This document shows positions 4,191 through 8,166 of a stretch of 8,166 nt of DNA, piece after piece. A program made the translations under genes and the position numbers. The notes under the pieces were generated by a model. It saw nothing but the letters and a program-made list of their open reading frames with translations, searched no databases and had not been told where the DNA came from. The stretch lies in assembly GCA_025924495.1 (NCBI GenBank), contig JAICIG010000365.1, positions 1 to 8,166 of the forward strand, in the 5' to 3' direction. Origin of the DNA: Pirellulales bacterium. Its GTDB lineage: Bacteria; Planctomycetota; Planctomycetia; Pirellulales; JAICIG01. Each line of letters starts with the position of its first letter. Position 1 is the stretch's first letter.

Positions 4191-6023
4191 TTATGGGGTC
4201 CCTATTTTGACCATTGAACCGGACTCCGGCTGCGCCTGATTCTCGACGTGCGGCAAGAGCAGCGAAATCAATTGGCGAATATGCTCCTGAGCGTCTGCCA
4301 ACGTGGCCACAACGGTTGCGCCACAATCGATACGGTCTTTCGCCTTGCTCAGGTCGCCTTGCGCATCCCACAGTCCCACGACCAGGTGCACTTCCGGAAA
4401 TCGGCCGTGAAGGCGCTTGCACAGGTGACGAGCGTGCATTACGGCGGCCGGAGGCGTGGCGGAAACGCAGACGACGCCGATTTGATGCCGTTCAATGAGT
4501 TCAACCAATTCGCTTGCCGCAGCTGTAAACGAGACGGACTGCACAGTGAGCCCGCTGGTCGCCAACAATTGCGCCAGCATCGTTCCGGCAATTTCATCCG
4601 CCTCGTCGCGCGCGGGCAGGCAGAGGATCGCTGGCCGCGACGGATTGCCATCATCGATTTCCGCTTTCGCTGGTAATTCCTGCTGGCCCTCGCCCGTTTC
4701 CTGAATCATCTCCCTCAAACTCTGTAAGATGAAATTGTGCCTGCCCTCATCGAGTTCGCCGCGATGCCAATGGGTCTCGGCCAATGCCAGCGCCGGGATA
4801 AGCAGCGTGTCGTAGACTTCGACCAGCGGCTTGTCCTCAAGATCATCCTCGACTAATTGCATGGCTTTTTCTTGATCTCCCGCCAGGAGTCGCTGGTAGA
4901 CGCGCCGTTTCGGCTCGAAGACTGGCTCATTGCCCAAGAGAACATTCAAAAACGATAGTTGGGGCACGTGCTTGCCGATGACCAACAGGCAAACGGTCAA
5001 CGGCGTCGCCAACAAAAGTCCTGGAATTCCCCACAGCCAAGTCCAAAAAAAAGCCGCCACCAGGACGGCCACCGCCGACACACCGGTACCCTTGCCATAG
5101 AGCCAAGGCTCCATGACGTTATTGCTGAAGAGTTCCAGCACCACAAACAGCGCAGCCGCGAGAATAGGCGCGACCCAGCCCGTCGAGATGGCCATCGCCA
5201 GGCCGATCGGCATCGCAGCGGCAATCCAGGGGCCGATATATGGAACGAACCTGAATGTGGCGGCCAAGATTCCCCACAAGATGGCGTTAGGGACGCCGAT
5301 GAAGTACAGGCCGATACCAACCGCGATGCCGAAGGTGGCGTTAATGAGAAACAGCATGGAGAGATATCGACTGACCCGCGTCGCAGCGTCTTCCAGCATC
5401 TGAGTGGTCACGCTAACCTGACTCGTCCCCACCAGCCGAATGAATCGATCGCGCAAGTCCTCGCGGCGGACCAGGAAGAAGACCACGAGCACGATCACGA
5501 TGCCCGTCAGGCCCAACACCTCAATCAGCGTGCCGAAAGTTCCGCTCAAGATTTGCAACGGGCTCGTCGGCGAGGAGAGCACGCGAACCGAGAATGGTTG
5601 CTCGCGAGTCCCCCGTGGCGGCGCTGCCTGGTCCGTCTGCGGAAGATTCTGGCCAATTTCCTCGGCGGTCGTTGTTACCTTGCTTAATGCCGCGATGAAG
5701 TAGTTGTTCGCCGACTGCAGCTTGGCTTGAATGTTGCTTTGGTATTCGGGCATTTTGGGAGCCAGCTCGGTCATTTGAATCACGGCCGTCCATGCCGCGA
5801 TGCCCAGCACCGCAAAGCCCACGATTGCCGTAACCAACACAGCCGGGATACGGCCCAGCCCGCGCCGCTCGAGCCAATCGCAGACCGGACTGAGCAGAAA
5901 ACTCAGCAGCACGGCAAGCGTCAAGGGGACCAGCACGCCCTTGGCCAGATAAAGGGCCGCCACGACTACGGCGATCGCCCCCAACGCCCACGCTGATTTA
6001 ACGAATTGGTCCGAGGGCGCCAT
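4191..6023 (-). CDS. AI-2E family (PerM/UPF0118) transporter with C-terminal corrinoid-binding-like module
   Basis: I chose ATG 6021-6023, preceded by GAGGAGAG about 8 bases away. The upstream ATG at 6137 would overlap the DUF883 gene by 100 bases. The product is 610 residues. Residues 11-85 hold the first hydrophobic segments (LYLAKGVLVPLTLAVLLSFL). A soluble loop spans about 86-160, and further membrane segments lie at 165-350 with the family signatures FRFVPYIGPW (257-266) and NNVMEPWLYG (301-310). This matches AI-2E/PerM carriers, some of which export signals or act as cation/proton antiporters; the substrate here is unknown. Residues about 371-440 (YQRLLAGDQEKAMQLVEDDL, HWHRGELDEGRHNF) resemble the helical cap of B12-binding modules. 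Residues 464-590 resemble the Rossmann-like half (ILCLPARDEADEIAG, VVCVSATPP). The usual DxHxxG cobalt-ligand histidine is absent. The soluble tail probably senses or regulates. Last gene of the compact operon. Confidence 0.88.
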   Translation of the reverse strand: MAPSDQFVKSAWALGAIAVVVAALYLAKGVLVPLTLAVLLSFLLSPVCDWLERRGLGRIPAVLVTAIVGFAVLGIAAWTAVIQMTELAPKMPEYQSNIQAKLQSANNYFIAALSKVTTTAEEIGQNLPQTDQAAPPRGTREQPFSVRVLSSPTSPLQILSGTFGTLIEVLGLTGIVIVLVVFFLVRREDLRDRFIRLVGTSQVSVTTQMLEDAATRVSRYLSMLFLINATFGIAVGIGLYFIGVPNAILWGILAATFRFVPYIGPWIAAAMPIGLAMAISTGWVAPILAAALFVVLELFSNNVMEPWLYGKGTGVSAVAVLVAAFFWTWLWGIPGLLLATPLTVCLLVIGKHVPQLSFLNVLLGNEPVFEPKRRVYQRLLAGDQEKAMQLVEDDLEDKPLVEVYDTLLIPALALAETHWHRGELDEGRHNFILQSLREMIQETGEGQQELPAKAEIDDGNPSRPAILCLPARDEADEIAGTMLAQLLATSGLTVQSVSFTAAASELVELIERHQIGVVCVSATPPAAVMHARHLCKRLHGRFPEVHLVVGLWDAQGDLSKAKDRIDCGATVVATLADAQEHIRQLISLLLPHVENQAQPESGSMVKIGTP

Positions 6024-6037
6024 GCGCACTTCTCTCC

Positions 6038-6292
6038 TCAACGGCGTTTCCAAAAGCGACCGAACAGCCAGCCGACGCCTGCTGCCAATAAGACCGACCT
6101 CAGCGGCCGCTTGCGGATGAATTGCTCGCACGCGCATGCGACGCCGTGGACTTGATCTCGGCCCTGCTCCAAATATTCCGAGGCCCTGTTACCAACCTCT
6201 GCAAGCTTCTCCCCTGCGGCGTCCCTTACGGTCTCACCTATTTCCTGAAGATCGTTCTTCACTTTCCATTGCGTGTTCGCTAAGTCGTTCAC
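6038..6292 (-). CDS. DUF883 (YqjD/ElaB-like) small membrane-anchored protein
   Basis: The product is about 84 residues, read from a GTG at 6290-6292. It starts with a charged amphipathic helix (VKNDLQEIGETVRDAAGEKL, EYLEQGRDQVHG) and ends with FIRKRPLRSVLLAAGVGW and LFGRFWKRR. The pattern of RxxPxxS, a short Gly-rich membrane segment and a terminal RR is typical of the DUF883/YqjD family. In Escherichia coli these proteins anchor stationary-phase ribosomes at the inner membrane. The start is uncertain: a better ribosome binding site (GAGGAG, 6311-6316) serves an ATG at 6303-6305 that is one frame off. It lies 14 bases upstream of the transporter and 22 bases downstream of the 104-residue gene, hence probably the same operon. 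Confidence 0.75.
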   Translation of the reverse strand: MNDLANTQWKVKNDLQEIGETVRDAAGEKLAEVGNRASEYLEQGRDQVHGVACACEQFIRKRPLRSVLLAAGVGWLFGRFWKRR

Positions 6293-6314
6293 TTGTAGTA
6301 GACATGAATGCTCC

Positions 6315-6629
6315 TCATGTAGCCGGCGCCTTTTCGATCACATCCGGTTGATTGTTGCCCCACATCGGTAATCTCTGGATCTCCGCGTTGTGCTGGAAAT
6401 CCAGCCCCGCCTCCTTCAAGGCGGCATGCACGTCGTCGTGCAGCGGCGGCTGGCCGTCCAGGTAGACCAGGCCCCAATTGACGGTCGAGCCACCATCGAC
6501 ATGCACCCCTGTCGCTACTTGAGCAATCAGCAGCTTTGGATTCAGCCGCGCCACCAGGTCTTGCACGAGCTGGAACTCGCGGTCGTCACTGACAGAAAAC
6601 GCTTTCGGCAGTTCTACGGTCGCTTGCAT
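6315..6629 (-). CDS. Conserved-looking hypothetical protein, 104 residues
   Basis: The frame starts at ATG 6627-6629 with a strong AAGGAGT 6 bases upstream and stops at TGA 6315-6317, inside the next ribosome binding site. There is no signal peptide and no membrane segment. The sequence looks like a small globular alpha/beta protein: FSVSDDREFQLVQDLVARLN and KLLIAQVATGVHVDG are followed by VNWGLVYLDGQPPLHDDVHA and then EIQRLPMWGN. I do not recognise a family. It sits between the CsbD-like gene (15 bases) and the DUF883 gene (22 bases), so it is almost certainly cotranscribed with stress genes and may have a stress-related role; that role is inference from position only. Confidence 0.75.
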   Translation of the reverse strand: MQATVELPKAFSVSDDREFQLVQDLVARLNPKLLIAQVATGVHVDGGSTVNWGLVYLDGQPPLHDDVHAALKEAGLDFQHNAEIQRLPMWGNNQPDVIEKAPAT

Positions 6630-6644
6630 CGCATGACTCCTTAG

Positions 6645-6821
6645 TTACCCGATCACTTTTTTCACGGCTTCCTTTACCGTGTCGGCGGCCTTCTGGACAA
6701 TCTGCTTGGCCTTACCGGCCGCCTGGTCGGTCTTGCCCTCGTCGCGAAGCTTGTCGTTGCCGGTCAGCGCGCCGGCGGCTTCCTTGATTCGGCCTTTGAC
6801 TATGTCTGTCTTGCCGCTCAT
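6645..6821 (-). CDS. CsbD-like general stress protein
   Basis: ATG 6819-6821 follows AAGGAGT by about 8 bases, and the frame ends at TAA 6645-6647. The 58-residue product begins MSGKTDIVKGRIKEAAGALT, continues GNDKLRDEGKTDQAAGKAKQ and ends in VKEAVKKVIG. This is the whole CsbD fold: the KGRxKEAxGxLTGNDxLxxEGKxDQxxGKxxQ signature is complete. CsbD proteins are small, hydrophilic, cytoplasmic and induced by general stress (sigma-B in Bacillus; YjbJ in enterics). Biochemical function is unknown. It is 48 bases downstream of the lipoprotein gene and probably heads or continues the operon toward the transporter. Confidence 0.93.
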   Translation of the reverse strand: MSGKTDIVKGRIKEAAGALTGNDKLRDEGKTDQAAGKAKQIVQKAADTVKEAVKKVIG

Positions 6822-6869
6822 GATGGCGACTCCTTCATCCTAGAGATTGTTCTCGTAACCGCTTGTCGC

Positions 6870-7307
6870 TCAGAACTCGCGCGATGCGTCGCGAAAAGCT
6901 TTATCCAATTCGTCCCATGCAGACTGAGCTCCCTTCTGGACGTCCTTCCAAGCCTCAGCGCTCGAGTGACCGACCTCGGCCAGTTTGGTGCGGGCCGCAT
7001 CGCGTTTCGTTTCCAGGTCGGCCATCTTCCGATCCCAGTTGACTTTGGCGTCATCCTTCAGGTCGCTCCCCTTCTCACGGAGCTGGGCGATTTCGGCGTC
7101 CAGTTCCTTGAGTCGGGCATCAAGCCTTTTCTGAAACTCATCCTTGGTCTGCTGCGAGTAGTCGGCGGCCGTTTTAGCGGCCTCGCCGGCATCGCGGCGG
7201 ACGTCTTCGGACGTGACCTTTCCGGGCGTCTGGTCAGCAGACCGCTGTTCGCACCCCATGACCGCGACGAACCCAGCCAATGTCGCCACATACAGCCCAC
7301 GTATCAT
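6870..7307 (-). CDS. Coiled-coil lipoprotein, hypothetical
   Basis: I chose ATG 7305-7307 because AAAGGAG lies 9 bases upstream; an in-frame TTG further out is unsupported. The 145-residue product starts with a typical signal peptide, MIRGLYVATLAGFVAVMGC, with a lipobox-like VMGC so that Cys19 would be lipidated. The mature part is highly charged and helical. Heptad-rich segments (QQTKDEFQKRLDARLKELDA, EIAQLREKGSDLKDD, KMADLETKRDAARTKLAEVG) predict a long coiled coil, and the end (WKDVQKGAQSAWDELDKAF) is amphipathic. Similar lipid-anchored helical proteins often act as periplasmic spacers or stress factors; no specific family is recognised. Its neighbours are other envelope and stress genes. 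Confidence 0.85.
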   Translation of the reverse strand: MIRGLYVATLAGFVAVMGCEQRSADQTPGKVTSEDVRRDAGEAAKTAADYSQQTKDEFQKRLDARLKELDAEIAQLREKGSDLKDDAKVNWDRKMADLETKRDAARTKLAEVGHSSAEAWKDVQKGAQSAWDELDKAFRDASREF

Positions 7308-7358
7308 GTTTGAAATCTCCTTTGCATCTACGGGCAACGCCTTCCGGCCCCGATCTCT

Positions 7359-7553
7359 TTATACTTGTGCATCGAATGCACTCCGGCCGATGAGGAAGTA
7401 CAGCACCATGCCTACCACTGGCAACAAAAGGATCACCGCAATCCAGAGCAGTTTGCGCATGACCCCAGACCTTCCCAGCAGTACGCTGACGATGGCAAAA
7501 ATGTCCAAGATCAGGATGACCGCTCCAAACAAACTCAGTGTCGTTGGCAACAT
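7359..7553 (-). CDS. Small two-pass membrane protein, PLDc_N-like domain
   Basis: ATG 7551-7553 follows AAGGAGAACTGAA. The 64-residue product has two membrane helices (about residues 6-26 and 35-54) separated by a short basic loop (GRSGVMRK). It ends with LLWIAVILLLPVVGMVLYFL followed by IGRS. The W(I/L)xxILLLPxxGxxxYFLIGR pattern is that of the phospholipase D-nuclease N-terminal (PLDc_N) domain, which also occurs as a free-standing small membrane protein. No catalytic HKD motif is present, so it is not a phospholipase by itself. The translation leader is identical over 14 bases to that of the DUF3309 gene upstream. Confidence 0.85.
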   Translation of the reverse strand: MLPTTLSLFGAVILILDIFAIVSVLLGRSGVMRKLLWIAVILLLPVVGMVLYFLIGRSAFDAQV

Positions 7554-7689
7554 TTCAGTTCTCCTTCCGGAACAGGCCGGCATGTTAAAAGTAGTTTCAT
7601 GTCTTGTGTCTCCGCCAAGCTCGTACCCGCAACCCTTGGCTCTCGATCCGGCTGCACTGCCCTCACGTTGAAGTTGCGCGTAATCGCCA
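7554..7689 (-). other. Intergenic leader between the DUF3309 gene and the PLDc_N-like gene
   Basis: This 136-base gap is the largest between the first genes of the block. It could hold a separate promoter for the PLDc_N-like gene, but I see only weak -35/-10-like hexamers (a TTGGCG and a TACTTT) at poor spacing. No terminator hairpin with T-tract was seen for the DUF3309 gene. Confidence 0.3.
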
Positions 7690-7845
7690 TCAGATGCGTC
7701 CCATGAGCAGCAGGATGATCAGGATGATGACAATCAATCCAACGCCGCCGCTCGGGAAATAACCCCAGTTTCTGCTGTGAGGCCAGGTGGGCAACGCACC
7801 CAGCAGCAATAGAATTAGAATCACGAGCAGAATGGTCCCAAGCAT
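7690..7845 (-). CDS. DUF3309 family small membrane peptide
   Basis: ATG 7843-7845 follows GGAGAACTGAA. The frame encodes 51 residues and ends at TGA 7690-7692. It begins MLGTILLVILILLLLGALPT, continues WPHSRNWGYFPSGGVGL and finishes VIIILI-type hydrophobic sequence with a terminal GRI. Two hydrophobic helices flank a conserved WPHSR.WGY.PSGG loop, which is the complete DUF3309 signature. Family members are found in many proteobacteria and planctomycetes and have no assigned function; membrane hairpin insertion is predicted. It is the first gene of the minus-strand stress and envelope block. Confidence 0.93.
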   Translation of the reverse strand: MLGTILLVILILLLLGALPTWPHSRNWGYFPSGGVGLIVIILIILLLMGRI

Positions 7846-7877
7846 TTCAGTTCTCCATTTTTCCCAATCGTGTAAGA

Positions 7878-7906
7878 CTTAGAGCGTCGTTTTGTGTGGT
7901 TCCGAA
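7878..7906 (-). promoter_or_regulatory. Weak candidate promoter for the DUF3309 gene
   Basis: On the minus strand TTCGGA (7906-7901), a 17-base spacer and TCTAAG (7883-7878) sit about 33 bases upstream of the start codon. Agreement with the housekeeping consensus is partial (3/6 and 4/6). The same stretch also reads GGAAC then TCTAA at 15-base spacing, reminiscent of ECF-sigma promoters but shorter than usual. The call is tentative. Confidence 0.3.
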
Positions 7907-7907
7907 G

Positions 7908-8166
7908 TTAGGGGGCCGCGACAGGGGCCAGGAGCTGATGAGGCTGGCTTTCGGCGGCGGGTAGCTGCAAACTTCGCGGCAGCGGCGCCAGTTCGAAGCC
8001 GAACGTCCGCTTGCGCAGCGCGAGCAGATCGTTTACGCCATCGAGTCGCACACGCATCACGCCGCCTGACATCGGATGAGTGTGCCGCCACGCGCAAAAT
8101 CGCGTAAACAGCGACATGGCGATGTTCGCCGCCGACCTCGCCAGCTTCCCTCCACTGCGAAAACTC
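7908..8166 (-). CDS. C-terminal part of an unrecognised protein, running off the right edge
   Basis: The minus-strand frame is open from the window edge to TAA at 7908-7910, about 85 residues. It reads SGGKLARSAANIAMSLFTRF, CAWRHTHPMSGGVMRVRLDG, VNDLLALRKRTFGFELAPLP, then a Pro/Ala/Gln-rich tail. Third codon positions are mostly G or C, as expected for a real gene here. An internal ATG at 8115-8117 has no ribosome binding site, so the true start is probably outside the window. A second minus-strand frame is also open here, which lowers certainty. I do not recognise the family. It ends 62 bases upstream of the DUF3309 gene. Confidence 0.4.
   Translation of the reverse strand, partial: SFRSGGKLARSAANIAMSLFTRFCAWRHTHPMSGGVMRVRLDGVNDLLALRKRTFGFELAPLPRSLQLPAAESQPHQLLAPVAAP

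Noticed and set aside
4959..5687. A 242-codon plus-strand frame inside the transporter gene
   Set aside because: It is antisense to a clear transporter gene; its Gln/His/Arg/Asp-rich composition is typical of an antisense shadow.
6024..6137. Upstream ATG extending the transporter by 38 residues
   Set aside because: It would overlap the DUF883 gene by 100 bases, lacks a ribosome binding site and adds non-family sequence, while ATG 6023 has GAGGAGAG at good spacing.

Overview
The window is bacterial chromosomal DNA. The right half resembles a planctomycete-like or environmental proteobacterial genome: compact, moderately GC-rich minus-strand genes, strong AGGAG-type ribosome binding sites, and small stress or envelope families (DUF3309, PLDc_N-like, CsbD, DUF883, AI-2E/PerM). 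Assignment to Planctomycetota is an inference from gene content and cannot be proven from the sequence alone.

The two halves differ sharply. Positions 1 to about 3500 are an eroded accessory zone. It holds a cysteine-containing minus-strand gene interrupted by an apparent one-base frameshift (1-492), the frameshifted C-terminal remnant of a TIR-like nucleotide-binding protein of the CAP12/Pycsar-effector type (550-767), and the N-terminal piece of an ISAs1-family transposase (839-1306). A possible PIN/VapC fragment (1580-1657) follows. After that comes more than 1 kb with no convincing gene, an orphan minus-strand terminator (2452-2472), and one or two small ORFs of doubtful status.

Positions 3525 to 7845 are a tidy run of minus-strand genes. 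In transcription order these are: a DUF3309 membrane peptide; a small PLDc_N-like membrane protein; a coiled-coil lipoprotein; a CsbD-like stress protein; an unrecognised 104-residue protein; a DUF883 (YqjD/ElaB-like) membrane-anchored protein; a 610-residue AI-2E-family transporter with a C-terminal corrinoid-binding-like module; and, after a 180-base gap with its own candidate promoter, a small eRF1/pelota-like (baeRF-type) protein. The block from CsbD to the transporter is tightly spaced (14-22 bases between genes) and looks like one operon. The content suggests an envelope and osmotic or general stress island, with several tiny membrane-associated proteins around a large membrane carrier that may sense something through its soluble tail.

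The right edge contains the end of a minus-strand reading frame that I do not recognise.

The items most worth following up are the AI-2E/B12-like fusion, whose corrinoid motif lacks the usual histidine, the composition of the stress island, the TIR effector remnant beside an IS fragment, and the frameshifted cysteine-motif gene at the left edge. No complete CRISPR array, tRNA, rRNA or intact defence system was found.
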